Assembly (NCBI RefSeq): GCF_029633865.1
Contig: NC_079214.1
Coordinates: 24,549,873-24,613,872, forward strand
DNA from: Lampris incognitus
Lineage: Eukaryota > Chordata > Actinopteri > Lampriformes > Lampridae
Direction of reading: 5' to 3'
DNA length: 64,000 nucleotides
The notes below the pieces were generated by a model. The model ran no database searches. It had not been told where the DNA came from and worked only from the letters and a program-made list of their open reading frames with translations. Positions 31,686 through 43,378 of the stretch are shown one piece after another; positions within the stretch are counted from its first letter, which is position 1; every line of letters starts with the position of its first letter. A program made the position numbers and the translations under genes.

Positions 31686-32075
31686 ATAACATACGCCGTG
31701 TTATCAGTTTATAAACCCCTTGAAAGATCTAATTCATATTCGTCTGTCTTGGCTATGATTGGTTGAGTACGAATACTGTCGTCATACAGAAGACACGGAG
31801 GGGGAAGGGAAGGGAGGGACGGCAGGTGATTGCTCATTGTACTGTCGTGAGGTCATGGCTGGTTTAAAAATCTCACGTGTATCAATAGCTAACGTTAGCC
31901 GTGGGCGTCAGGAGGGAAGGCAGCATGGGTTAGGGTTAAGGTTAGGGTTAGGGTTAGGGTTAGGTTAGAGACGGAGGGTGTCTCCGTCTCTTCTGTATGA
32001 CGACAGTGTTAAACCAACTCAACCAATCATAGCCATCTTTCAAGGGGGTTATAAACCGATGACATAGGCCGTGTA
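31686..32075. mobile_element. foldback element with TTAGGG-like core
   Basis: The left arm has 'gtttataaaccccttgaaag', 'ggctatgattggttgagt' and 'ctgtcgtcatacagaag'. The right arm (31985-32070) has the complements 'cttctgtatgacgacag', 'actcaaccaatcatagcc' and 'ctttcaagggggttataaac'. The left arm carries ~20 bp of extra sequence. The arms enclose G-rich DNA and telomere-like repeats. Confidence 0.7.
31926..31968 (+). repeat. interstitial telomere-like (GGGTTA)n
   Basis: About six GGGTTA units, some with an extra or missing base, at the centre of the foldback. Vertebrate telomere repeat sequence in an internal position. Confidence 0.85.
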
Positions 32076-32600
32076 AATCAATTCCCAACCGCATTATCTA
32101 GGTGTGTTAGTCCGACTTCGAGAAATTCTATTTAGTACGATTTCAGTCAGACTAACACTAAGTCAGTCCAGTTTTAGTCGGGCTATCACGATAAATCGAC
32201 TTTTTCTAACATCATGCAAACGCACGTTTACCTGTATACTGAGGTATTACTGAATTAAATTTAGCACCAGTACAAGCAGATACAACTTAAATGAATAAAC
32301 TATATCCCAAACTCAGTCGTAAAACTATTGCAATTGGCATAGCCAGAAGACAGTACACAAGTTTTTGCCCAAGTGTTTGAGTCTGGGCTTATATGGGGGA
32401 GTAAGTGAGTAAGCGAGTGGCACAGGTTGAACACAAGCTCTAGTCATGCGGAGAGATACACTGCCTCCACTTGTGTCACTCTTGACTGATGGAAAACACG
32501 CATGCAAGTAATGCAACAGTGTATATTTGCCTCTGTGTGTGGACACCCCTGTTCATAGGTATGTGTATTTACACAAGGTTGAACTCATAATGATAAATAT

Positions 32601-32606
<6 letters not shown>
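32076..32606. other. intergenic, nothing recognised
   Basis: No feature recognised. Confidence 0.35.

Positions 32607-32657
<51 letters not shown>
32607..32657 (+). repeat. (CT)n microsatellite
   Basis: About 25 CT units. Confidence 0.96.
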
Positions 32658-32660
<3 letters not shown>

Positions 32661-33001
32661 GTTCAATGTGCATCTGCTTGGTGTAAATATGAAAGTGCAC
32701 ATGACAACTGTTGAATCAAATAGCTCTTGGTTCATGTGGCTGTTACATTATGTAAAATATGCCATAAGTCAAGCAAGCAAGTGGCATGTTGATATATATC
32801 AGGCACTCTCAGGTAGCACACATACGTATATAGCTGTACTGTATGATGAGTGATTTTTCAATGGGAGAAACAACTTATTTTTAGGTAATTTCAAACAAAA
32901 TAGTGTAGATATGATCTGCGATACATGTATATGTATATGTAGAACTTTGCAGCTAATAAATGTGCATTTCCAATAATTGCTGGTGGTCTGTTTATTCTTT
33001 C
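32658..33001. other. intergenic, nothing recognised
   Basis: No feature recognised; this is the pre-insertion flank of the L1 copy. Confidence 0.35.
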
Positions 33002-33084
33002 AAAACTACAACTGCTAAACTACAACTGCAAAACTACAACCAGTTAATACTCTGGGTGAGGAACTCCCACACTCATCCTTCCCT

Positions 33085-34556
33085 TTCAGAAGGGCAGACG
33101 CTGAGTTTAAATACCTTGGGATTTTTATTACGAAAGACGTCTTCGCTCAAAATTTTGTCCCCCTACTAAAAAAAGGAGGAATGGATATGCAGCATTGGTC
33201 TAGTTTGCCTCTATCCCTAGCAGGTCGCATAGGTATGGTCAAGACGGTCATCTCACCTAAGTTCTTGTATGTCTTCCAACACATTCCAGTTCTCTTTAAG
33301 AAAAAGTTTTTTGCTGACCTGGACAAACTCATCTCTTCTTTCATTTGGCGTAACAGGCCCATCTGTATTAGGAAGGCTGTATTACAGCTCCCCAAAAATT
33401 TGGGGGTCTTGCACTCCCCAACTTCACACAATACTACTGGGCTTGTAATTTTCAGAAGATTCTATATTGGCTGCATAATCCAGATGATGAAGCTCCTATC
33501 TGGGCCCATATGGAACAGTTATCTGCCCTTTTCATTGTACTGTTATTTGCCCCCATTGCCACTACCCCATTACCTTCAGTACAAATTCAGTACTTACACA
33601 GTCAGTAAAAATCTGGGCCCAGTTTAGAAAACATTTTGGTTTGCATAGGCCCTCTACTCATGCTCCAGTTTTTAATAATTGTACATTTGGAGCCTCATTG
33701 ACAGACTATTCATTCCGTATTTGGTTTAACAGTGGCATTAAGACCACTGAGGATCTTTAAAGTAATGGTATATTCATGTCTTTTACCGAACTCTCCACTC
33801 AGTTTGGCCTACCCAATTCCCACATGTTTCTTTTTTTTTTTCAAATCAGGTATTTTGTACAAAGACAGTTCCCTCACTTCCCCAATCGCCCCCCTGAGTC
33901 ACCAAGCGATACCTTTTTAACCCTGGATCCACAGTAGAAATGCCTCATCTCTACTATTTATGGCATAATTGACACACTAAACTCAGGCCTTCTTGCCCAC
34001 ACAAAAAACTCTGGGGAGATAGACCTAGGCATTGAGCTACCAGAAGATAGGTGGAATCACATTCTTAAGCTGGTCCATTCACCCTCAATTTGTGCCAGAC
34101 ATGGCCTGCTACAATTAAAGATTCTGCATAGACTCCATTATACCAATGCTAGGTTAGCATAGATGTATCCCAACGTCAGTGACGCTTGTAATAGGTGTAC
34201 ACACTCACCTGATAACCTTATACATATGTTTTGGTCCTGTCCCAGGCTACTAGACTACTACTACTACTACTTTCGGCTGCTCCCGTTAGGGGTCGCCACA
34301 GCGGATCATCCGTAATTTATGATCCGCATATTTGATTTGGCAAAGATTTTATGCCGGATGCCCTTCCTGACGCAACCCTCCCCATTTGTCCGGGCTTGGG
34401 ACCGGCACTAAGGATGCACTGGCTTGTGCATCCTCAGTGGCTGGGTTCCAGGCTACTAGACTACTGGACAAAAATATTTGAAACACTGGGGGATGCTTAT
34501 AACATGATCATTGATCCAAACCCACTTAGAGCAATATTTGGCATTCCGCCTTAAGT
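33085..34556 (+). pseudogene. L1 ORF2 C-terminal region, broken
   Basis: Frames read FKYLGIFITKD, LPLSLAGRIGMVKTVISPKFLYVFQ, LDKLISSFIWRN and KAVLQLPKNLGVL (33100-33400), the conserved post-RT segment of fish L1 elements. After that there are repeated frameshifts. Near 34220 a cysteine-containing segment appears (MFWSCPR), which resumes after the inserted retroposon with a segment ending in AIFGIPP (34550). Endonuclease and catalytic RT parts are absent through 5' truncation. Confidence 0.8.
34260..34447 (-). mobile_element. 188 bp retroposon with 18 bp TSD inside L1
   Basis: Perfect 18 bp duplications CCAGGCTACTAGACTACT lie at 34242-34259 and 34448-34465. On the minus strand it ends 'aacgggagcagccgaaag' plus an (AGT)n tail, a common 3' end of fish RTE-type LINE/SINE elements. 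The 5' part holds a short hairpin ('ggatgcacaagccagtgcat'). No coding sequence. Confidence 0.85.
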
Positions 34557-34887
34557 AAAGTTTCCCTTACCATTGCAAAAGGTCCTGGCTTTCACAACAT
34601 TATTGGCCCGTCGTTTCATTCTTTTAAAGTGGAAACATATTTCACCTCCCGCTCAAGAGAGGTTCTACAATGTATCAAGCTTGAAAAAAAAATCCGATTC
34701 TCTCTTAAAGGCTCCCTGAAATCCTTTAATAAAACATGGAGACCCTTCTTGGACAATATAAATAATTTGACAGTTCTACCTGACCCTGAGGATAGCTGAG
34801 CTCCCTCCCTGCTTTCCTCCCACCTTCCCCCCATTCCAATCTTTCTTATTTTTTTTAATTCTATTTTCTATTTCATTTATTTATTTT

Positions 34888-34918
34888 ACATGTATGTATA
34901 TGTGTATGTATGTATATG

Positions 34919-34974
<56 letters not shown>

Positions 34975-34990
34975 CATATATATTTATGTG
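34888..34990 (+). repeat. (TATG)n/(TG)n microsatellite
   Basis: Imperfect TATG units followed by ~22 TG units (34927-34971) in the L1 3' UTR. Confidence 0.93.
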
Positions 34991-35440
34991 TATACATATA
35001 CATATATTATGATTATCGACCTCGTGAACCCACCACACATGGGGATGAGCATTGGGGTAGGGTGCAATGCAGATCGGGCTGCAGGCAAAGGCGGGGACCG
35101 GGGCGTGCCGACTTCCGACATCACAGATTGATTCTCAGGACGTGGAATGTCACCGCTCTGGTAGAGAAGGAGCCTCAGCTGGTGCGGGAAGTGGAGCAAT
35201 ACCAACTAGATATAGTTGGGCTCACCTCCACACATAGCATGGGCTCTGGTACAAAACTCCTGGAGAGGGGCTTGACTCATTACTTTTCCAGAATTGGCCA
35301 AGGTGACAGGCGCCGGGCAGTTGTGGGGATACTCACAAGTCCCCGGTTGAGCACCGCTGTGTTGGAGTTGTCCCCGGGGAATGAGAGGGTCACCTCTATG
35401 CGACTGCGAGTCGCTAGGGGGAAGGCTCTGATTGTTGTCA

Positions 35441-37601
35441 GCCAAACTGCACCATTTAAAACTAGGAAACAAAAATTAGATAACCTCCCCTGGCTGAATG
35501 ATCACACCCGTGCCCTTAGAAGACTTTGTAGGGGAAAAAAAACGACAATGGAAGGCCAACAAGTCCAAATTAACACATAACACCCTTAAAAACCAAATGT
35601 TTATTTACCAGAATGCAGTTAAGGATGCGAGATCAGCGTACTTCTCTGAACTTATATTGAGAAATAACCACCATCAGAAAGTTCTCTTCGGGATAATTGA
35701 TTCTGTCATTAATGGTCACTCCACTTCTCTTTTTGAACCTGATGTTGAGTTGTCCGAAAAATTTCTCACTCCATTTGTAAACAAGGTGGAGAATATTAGG
35801 TCCCAAATCCAGCCAGGCGCTTTTTGTTCCATTCCCCACGTTAATTTTGCCTCTTTCACCCAGTTTCAACCAACTACAATTTCGGTGGACAGTCTACAAT
35901 ATGAGCTCCTCCTCCTGCATCCTAGACATCATTCCCACTAAGCTACTCAGCGAGGTATTTTCCACTATCAGCCCCATTATTCTTCAAATTCTTAGTAATT
36001 TTCTGGCCTTCGGTTCTTTTCCAGACAGTTTTAAGCATGCCATCATTCAGTCATTGCTGAAGAACCCTAATTTAGACCCCCTGTCCCTAAGTAACTACAG
36101 GTCAATCTCTAAATTGTCTTTTTTATCTAAGGTTATGGAGAGAGTAATTTCTTCCCAGTTGATTTGTTTTATGAACACAAATACTGTTTTTAATAGTTTC
36201 CACTCTGGTTTTAGAGCACTTCATAGTACTGAGACAGCTCTGGTTAAGTCATTAATGATCTACTGCTGAATGCAGACAGAGTTGACTGCTCAATTTTAGT
36301 TCTTTTAGACTTATGTGCTGCCTTTCACATGGTTGATCACAACATCCTCCTACATCGCTTAGAGACTTGGGTTGGCATCAAGGGCGTGGCTCTTAACTTA
36401 TTACACTCTTACCTCACCAACAGAACTTTTTCTGTTGTTCTGGGTAACTCTACCTCCTCAGTGGCTCAGTTAAGTTGTGGTGTCCCTCAAGGCTCAGTTC
36501 TTGGCCCCCTCCTCGTCTCTATATACTTGTTGCCCCTTGGTCAGGTCATTCAAAATCACCATGTGCTCTATCATTTTTATGCTGATGACACTCAGTTATA
36601 CATGCCACTAAAACCCACTGATCCTTGCACCCTATTAAATCTCACAGCTTGCTTCGCCGACATTAAATGATGGATGTCCAAAAATTTTCTTAAATTTAAT
36701 GATGATAAGTCTGAGGTCATTCTGTTTGGTCCCGAAAATTCCATTAGTCCATTTGCTACTAATCTTTGTGGTCTGTGTAGTCTTAAACAGGCTGCTGAGA
36801 ATCTTGGGGTAATATTTGATGCTAACCTCAGTTTTGACAATCAAATTAAACATGTTGTTCAGTCATGCTTTTTCGAACTCAAGTAATCTCCAAAATTAGG
36901 TCATTTTTATCAAATGCCAATTTGCAAAAGGTTGTACATACTTTTATCTTTTCTCGACCCGACTACTGTAATGCACTTTATTCTGGTATCAGCAAGGGCT
37001 CACTCCACCATCTGCAGTTGGTATAAAATGCCGCTGCTCGGCTCATTATAGGGACAAGGAGGCATGACCATATCACTCCTGTGCTTGCCTCCCTACACTG
37101 GCTCCCTGTTATATTTCGAATTGATTTTTAAATTTTACTGCTCACTTTTAAGGCTTTAAATGGTATTGCTCCTTTATACATTTGTGATTTACTGACTTGG
37201 TATGTCCCCCCTCGACCATTAAAGTCTGCAGATGGCGCCCTGCTAGTTATTCCCAGGTCTCGGTTGGTTACAAAGGGTGATCGGGCTTTTGCTGTTAGAG
37301 CCCCCACATCACGAAGCACTTTTCCTGCTGAGCTAAGGCGAACTAAGTCTTTAGCTTCTTTTAAATCTCGTCTCAAAACTTTTCTTTTTATGAAAGCTTT
37401 TATAAATGTTTGATATTTGTTTTTATTTTTACTGTTTTTATTTTTACTCTTATTTGATCTTACACTTATCCCTGCCTTGTCTGGTTTTATGTTGTTTTTT
37501 TTGTTTGTTTTTTTGTGAAGCACTTTGTAGCATTGTTTTAGAAAGGTGCTATATAAATAAAATTATTATTATTATTATTATTATTACTATTATTATTATT
37601 G
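35441..37601 (+). mobile_element. L2-like LINE, 5' truncated, nested in the RTE endonuclease
   Basis: It starts mid-ORF (SQTAPFKTRKQKLDN, PWLNDHTRALRRLCR) and continues through SAYFSELILRNNHH, NYRSISKLSFLSKVMERVIS (36095), SGFRALHSTETAL, CGVPQGSVLGPLLVSIYLLPL and FYADDTQLYMPL (36580), WMSKNFLKFNDDKSEVILFG (36672) and the usual C-terminal part. It ends 'aggtgctatataaataaaat' plus (ATT)n at 37600. Several stops (for example 36267 and 36668). The RTE codons for ALIVV and CAYAPN abut on either side, proving insertion. Confidence 0.85.
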
Positions 37602-39570
37602 TGTGTGCTTATGCACCGAATAGCAGTTTGAAGTATCCGGCCTTCTTGGAGTCTCTGGGTGGTGTCCTGGATAAGGCTCTGCCTTGGTACTCTATAGTTC
37701 TGCTGGGGGATTTCAACGCTCACGTGGGCAATGATGGAGAAACCTGGAGGGGCGTGATTGGGAGAATGACCTCCCCGATCTGAACCCGAGCGGTGCATTG
37801 TTACTGGACTTCTGTGTGAGTCATGGATTAGCCATAACAAACACTGTGTTCAAACATAAGGTAGTTCATAAGTGTACTTGGTACCAGAACACTGTAGGGC
37901 GAAGATTGCTGATAGACTTTGGTCGTATCATCAGATCAGCAGCCATATGTTTTGGACACTCGGGTGAAGAGAGGAGCAGAGCTGTCAACTGATCCCCACC
38001 TGGTGGTGAGTTAGATCAGATGGCGGGGAAGGCTGCCAGACAGACCTGGCAAAACCACACATGTAGTGAGGATGAACTGGGAACATCTGGCGGAGGCCCC
38101 TGTCCATGAGGACTTCAAGAATTTCATGCGTATCCCGAGGGAGGCTTGGAACATGGAGTCTGAGTGGGCCATGTTCAAAACCTCTATTGCAGATGCGGCA
38201 GGCAGGAGCTGTGGTCATAAGGTCATCAGTGCCTGTCGAGGCAGCAACCTAAGAACCCACTTGTGGACACCGGCAGTGAGGGAAGCTGTCAGGCTGAAGA
38301 AGGAGGCCTTTCAGACATAGTTAGCCCAGGGGTCTCCTGAAGCAGCAGACAGGTACTGGGAGTCCAGAAGGGCTACCGCTTCAGCGGTCGCAGAAGCAAA
38401 ACTTGGGTGTGGGAGGAGTTCAGCGAGGCTATGGAGGAGGACTTTCGGTTGGCCTCAAGGAAGTTCTGGCAAACCATCCGGCGACTCAGGAAGGGGAAGC
38501 AGGGCTTGAATCAGACTGGGTTCAGCCGGGGAGGGGAACTGTTGACCCAAACTGGGGATGTTGTCGAGCGGTGGAAAGAACACTTTGAAGAGATCCCGAA
38601 CCTAGCTAACATGTCCTCAGTGGAGGAGGTAGAGTCTGAAGACTCAGGGGAAGCCCCACCCATATCCCTGGCAGAGGTCTCTGATGTAGTTAAAAAGCTC
38701 CTCGGTGGGAAGGTGCCGGGTGTGGATGAGATTCGCCCTGAGATGCTGAAGGCTCTGGACATTGTTGGGCTGTCTTGGCTGACATGCCTCTTTGGTGTCG
38801 GTTGGAGGTCGGGGACAGTACCTGTGGAGTGGCAGACTGGAGTGGTGGTTCCCATATTTAAATAGGGGAACCGGAGGGTGTGCTCCGATTATCAGGGCAT
38901 CACGTTGCTCAGCCTCCCTGGGAAGTCTACTCTAGGCTGCTGGAAAGAGGGCTCCAACTGATTGTTGAACCTCAGATCCAGGAGGAACAATGTTGATTCC
39001 GTCTGGGCCGTGGAACAACGGACCAAGTCTTTACCCTTGCAGAAGTGTTGAGGGGGGCATGGGAGTTTGACCAGTCAGTCTACATGTGTTTTGTGGACTT
39101 GGAGAAGGCTTACGACCATGTACCCCGGGACACTCTGTGGGGGGTGCTGCAGGAGTATGGGGTACCAGGGCAGTTGCTACAAGCCATCCAGTCCTTGTAT
39201 AACCAAAGTGAGATCTGTGTTCGCATTCTCGGCACAAAGTCAAACGCATTTTCGTTGGATGTTGGACTACGCCAAGGTTGTTCCTTGTCTCCAATTCTGT
39301 TTGTGATATTCGTGGACAGGATCTCAAGGTGCAGCCAAGGTGAGGAGTGTGTCCATTTTGGGAACCTCAGAATTGCATCTCTGCTCTTCGCAGGTGATGT
39401 GGTTTTGTTGGCTTCATCAGAACGCGACCCCCAGCACGCACTGGGGTGGTTTGCAGCTGAGTGTGAAATGGCTGGGATGAGAGTCAGCACCTCCAAGTCT
39501 GAGGCCATAGTTCTCTACTGGGAAATGGTGGATTGCTCCCTCCAGGTTGGGGATGAGTTGTTGCCTCAAG

Positions 39571-40267
39571 CACTGGCGTAACATATTTGTTATGGGCCCT
39601 GGTGCAAGCAACCCTCGTGGACCCCCCCCCCGTCTCTCTCTCACTCAATCACACACACACCACCACCACCACCATAGGTGGGTTTAGTAAGTAATTTTAG
39701 TAATTTATTTGTATAGCACCTTTCAAAGATATACAATCACAAAGTGCTTCACAGCATAAAATATAACAAATAAAATAGAAATATCAAAGTAACAGACAAT
39801 TTAGTAACCACATTAGATTATGGTAACACAGAAATCCTAGGCTGCTAGAGTTAGCTTGCTACCCTACCTCCGAGGTTTCTCCGCTGCCAGCGGTAACACT
39901 CCAGTCTGTGTCTGTGCCAAATTTTCTTCTCGCCCATCGCCATCAATTATACTGCTCTTTAAGAAAAATCCATCCATTTCTGGAGTTTTGCTGTTCTTTC
40001 CTTTTTTCCTTGCTCTCCTTCCTCTTTTTACATCCACTTTTATGTGTGTAACTCATGCTTGCTTGCTTGATTTTATTTTTCTAATGTTATTTAGGTAGGC
40101 TAGATAGGTAAATGATATTGCGCACGCTAAACAAGCTATCATCACATGCTCAAAACAGACACGTACCATTGGACTAGGACAATGCATGCAGAAATATTGA
40201 TGGGCCCCCCCTAGCGACGGGCCCTGGTGACACTGCACCAGCTGCACCACCTATATTTACGCCAGTG
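39571..40267. mobile_element. non-autonomous hAT-type element (697 bp) nested in the RTE
   Basis: Terminal inverted repeats CACTGGCGTAA are at 39571 and, inverted, at 40257-40267. A perfect 8 bp duplication GCCTCAAG lies at 39563-39570 and 40268-40275, diagnostic of hAT-type insertion. Second-order similarity: 'gggccctggtg' near both ends. No transposase ORF. It splits RTE codons (ELLPQ...KEFKYLG). Confidence 0.9.
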
Positions 40268-40496
40268 GCCTCAAGTGAAGGAGTTCAAGTATCTCGGGGT
40301 CTTGTTCATGAGTGAGGGTAGGATGGAGCGGGAGATTGACAGGCGGGCGTTGCTGGGAAGGGCGTTGCTGGGAAGAGGTGTGTCTGAAGTGCCCTACTTA
40401 GCTTGCTGCCACCGCGACCCTACCCCGGAGAAGCGACTGAATGAATGAATGAATATTATGATTATTATCTTTTATGTGTGTATATATATGTATGTT

Positions 40497-40498
<2 letters not shown>

Positions 40499-40590
<92 letters not shown>
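40499..40590 (+). repeat. (TG)n microsatellite
   Basis: About 45 units, in the L1 3' UTR just right of the RTE insertion. Confidence 0.97.
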
Positions 40591-40591
<1 letters not shown>

Positions 40592-40797
40592 ATATGTACA
40601 TACTTTTTTTGTCCACTTGTTTTGCTTCTCCAATTTAGGGTGCAGTTGGGTGGGTTGAGGGTGGGTTATTGGTTAGTGGGTTTGGTTTTCATGGGGTAAA
40701 ACTCACAGGCACGTTTCCATTTTGTTCTGTTTGTCTTATAAACCTGTGCAAAAATGCAATAAAAAGATTATAAAAAAAGAAAAAAACTACAACTGCT

Positions 40798-41454
40798 TCG
40801 GTGGAATTCATTTTCACACAGAAAATGATCTTCTCGCTACTGTGTGAGAGTTTCTCAGCTGCGGCGATTAGAAAAAGGAACATCCCAGCCAAGTGGCCTT
40901 GTAGTTCTTTCACCACCCACTGACATCAATAGCTGATGGAAGTAAGACAGTTTGCTATAGCGGGCTATGGCAATACAGGCAACGTTAGCAAGTATTGTGT
41001 GTGTTGTAGAAATTCTACTGCTACGATTCATACACAAGGTTGAAGTAAGAAATATGGTTGGAAAAAAAAAGGTTGAAAATCGGTGAAATTCCTCGAAAAG
41101 TCAATGGGCCTCTTTCATCAATCGTTCATACGTACAAATTTGTTTTTACACACCCATGGGATATTTTAGCCTTGAAGTTTGTCTCAGAGGCCAGAGTAGA
41201 ACCTGAATAACTCCTGAATTTAGACACCAATTAGCTAACACTGATGTCTTCAGAAGTCTGGCTGACTGCTCGTTGCAAGGGGTAGACAATAGTAGATGTT
41301 AGGTGGAAGGAATTGCAAATAACCATCAGGCTTTGCTTCAGCCTGTCAGACCATGTTGAGAGCTAAACATATTCCATGGGTGTGTAACAGCAAATTTGTA
41401 TGCACGGATGACTGATGAATGAGGCCCACTGTTTCTTTTGTGCTTGTTGTAGCC

Positions 41455-41456
<2 letters not shown>
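40798..41456. other. intergenic, nothing recognised
   Basis: No feature recognised. Confidence 0.35.

Positions 41457-41538
<82 letters not shown>
41457..41538 (+). repeat. (TG)n microsatellite
   Basis: About 40 units. Confidence 0.97.
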
Positions 41539-41541
<3 letters not shown>

Positions 41542-41745
41542 TGAGATAGGAGGACAACGTTGAAGAGAAAAGCTGTTAGCTTATTTCTCTTGGGTGTGGG
41601 GGGAGAAGATAGACATACACAGAGGCACACAGACACACACACATGCACACAAATGCACATGTACTTCAACAGGCCCCCTGCCCCCCAATGACAGGCTTAC
41701 TTTTTGCCGTTATTTTTTTTATGATCCGTTTTATACGTGTGCATC

Positions 41746-41750
<5 letters not shown>

Positions 41751-41804
<54 letters not shown>
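41751..41804 (+). repeat. (AT)n microsatellite
   Basis: About 27 AT units followed by a T-run. Confidence 0.97.
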
Positions 41805-41812
<8 letters not shown>

Positions 41813-42340
41813 TTTTCCCATGCTTTATTTTATTTTTATTTTATTTTCTGTACAAACAACGCCAAGCTAAGTTCCGAGTGCGTGCAACGCACATGGCAAT
41901 AAAAAGTTGTGATTCTGAGTTTGACATTCACCACAATCCAGACAGCAAGAACTCAACACTGGTGGCAAGGGGTGGGGGGTGGGGATCTGGCTTGTCTGTT
42001 TACTTTGTGTGTACTTTGTTAACTTGGATGGTGTGTGTACTACATGTGCCCAGAGAGGCCTATGTATGTGTGTGTGTTTTGTTTTTTTCCCAGTTGTATT
42101 TGTGAGGCCCATTTTGAGTTTTCAACCGTAAGAGTTACGACACTTTTTGCAAAGTGAGGACATTACGGCCGGTCGACGCTCTATTTCAGGGGTTTCAGGG
42201 ACTTGGGTTTTGGTTTTGGGCTAGAATCCGAATTAGGTTAAGGTAAGGGTAAAGGTCACGCATGTTGTTCTGATGGTTAAGGTTAGGGCCTAGGGAAGGA
42301 ATATAGTCAACAAGGGACCTCATAAATACAGGAAAACAAG
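41805..42340. other. no recognised gene
   Basis: A 42100-42335 stretch with 'gtgaggacattacggccgg' and 'gggacctcataaatacagga' beside (TG)n resembles a dispersed repeat I cannot name. Confidence 0.3.
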
Positions 42341-42362
42341 TGTGTGTGTGTGTGTGTGTGTG
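42341..42362 (+). repeat. (TG)n microsatellite
   Basis: Eleven units. Confidence 0.93.
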
Positions 42363-42552
42363 CACGCGCGCACATGCAATTTGTGTTTAAGGGGAGGGGT
42401 TTCTTGTGTAGATACATCAATGGTCATAAAGGCCCAAGTACCGAGCAAACGCACTACAGCTGAACCAGTGACCCCCACCCATCCCCACGGTAAACACACA
42501 CCTTCATCAGCTCCAGATACATATAGACACAGACAGGCAGTCAGACAGAAAG

Positions 42553-42556
<4 letters not shown>

Positions 42557-42583
<27 letters not shown>

Positions 42584-42616
42584 TCGCACACACTCGCACA
42601 CACTCGCACACACTCG

Positions 42617-42668
<52 letters not shown>
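42557..42668 (+). repeat. (CACACTCGCA)n minisatellite within (CA)n
   Basis: Six 10 bp units CACACTCGCA (about 42569-42628) flanked on both sides by pure CA. Followed at 42669 by SINE-like 'cctagggacaatttagaatg', so it probably grew from the CA tract of a type 1-related SINE. Confidence 0.93.
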
Positions 42669-42673
<5 letters not shown>

Positions 42674-42707
42674 GGACAATTTAGAATGGCTGATTCACCT
42701 GACCTTC

Positions 42708-43114
42708 CAAAATGTATTTGTCTAAAGATGTATTTAAAGAATATTGCATTCATAGGTAGAAATGCATGCAGTATTAATTAAACAGGTTCGATCCCAGTTA
42801 CACAGAAACGGGCGAAGAAGCTGCCAGGGTCAGTAAAACATTCAGCTGATCTCAAAGGCCTGTTTGGCTTAACTCACTTTTACTACAAAGTCACCCTCTG
42901 CGTTTTTCCAAAGTAGTGCCCTTGCCCATTGATCCTAATTATCCACGAGGGCTTCGTCGCTCCAGCTCCAGTTGATGGAGGAGGAAGGAAGGAGTTCATA
43001 ATTATGTTCAATTAGCGCTCCTTCACATTTTATCTCAGCCCTTCTACTCACTTAATGACTTATTTGTACCAATTATTTGCTTTGCTGAACTCGTTAGACC
43101 CCCTACCCCCTCAC

Positions 43115-43145
<31 letters not shown>

Positions 43146-43378
43146 TGTCGGTTTAGGAGATTGCTCTGTGGAGGCTCCCAGTTTCTCTTTTCAAGACCAG
43201 ATTGTGGTATCGTGCGTAAGAAAGCCCGTTGCGTTACACAAGTCTGAGAGATGTTGTGACTATTTGTGTGTCCGACTGTTTGACGGTTCCCAAAAAAAGC
43301 ACCCAGGATCAGTGTCATCATCACCCTCTAGCTGTTCAAGCCAGAGATAGATTTGTTCAGTCTCCTTTTGCGCCCTCA
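42708..43378. other. no recognised gene; short (CA)n at 43112-43143
   Basis: Apart from the 16-unit CA tract, nothing recognised. Confidence 0.35.

Larger units (their letters stand above)
35117..40430 (+). pseudogene. RTE ORF (endonuclease-RT), broken by insertions and mutations
   Basis: Segments in order: 35117-35440 with TWNVTALVEKEPQLVREVE and DIVGLTSTHSMGSG (endonuclease start); 37602-37995 with [19 protein letters not shown] (endonuclease DFN box) and [13 protein letters not shown]; 38066-38865 linker and RT start with LLGGKVPGVDEIRPEMLKAL and WQTGVVVPIFK; 39045-39570 with FVDLEKAYDHVPRDTLWG, LRQGCSLSPILFVIFVDRIS and LLFAGDVVLL. The usual FADD catalytic box is FAGD here, so catalysis would be lost even without frameshifts. 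40268-40360 resumes with KEFKYLGVLFMSEGRMEREIDRR. Confidence 0.85.
35017..40452 (+). mobile_element. RTE-clade LINE (Rex3/Expander-like) inserted in the L1 3' UTR
   Basis: A 13 bp target duplication ATATTATGATTAT lies at 35004-35016 and 40453-40465. The 3' end is an RTE-typical short tandem tail (ATGA)n (40439-40452). The body reads an apurinic-type endonuclease, then RT. It is interrupted by an L2-like LINE (35441-37601) and a hAT-type MITE (39571-40267), and the RT C terminus is deleted between about 40370 and 40430. Confidence 0.87.
33017..40782 (+). mobile_element. 5'-truncated L1-like LINE, host of nested insertions
   Basis: The C-terminal part of an L1-type ORF2 starts near 33085. Its 3' UTR ends at about 40782 with 'aatgcaataaaaagattata' and an A-rich tail. 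A 15 bp duplication AAAACTACAACTGCT flanks it (33002-33016 and 40783-40797), with a little extra repeat of the target sequence at the 5' junction. Its 3' UTR is split by an RTE element (35017-40452), and its ORF2 by a 188 bp retroposon (34260-34447). Confidence 0.82.

Noticed and set aside
32600..32660. Promoter-like pyrimidine tract
   Set aside because: A simple (CT)n microsatellite with no gene start next to it.
42557..42668. CRISPR-like array
   Set aside because: It is a 10 bp minisatellite without spacers, in vertebrate DNA.
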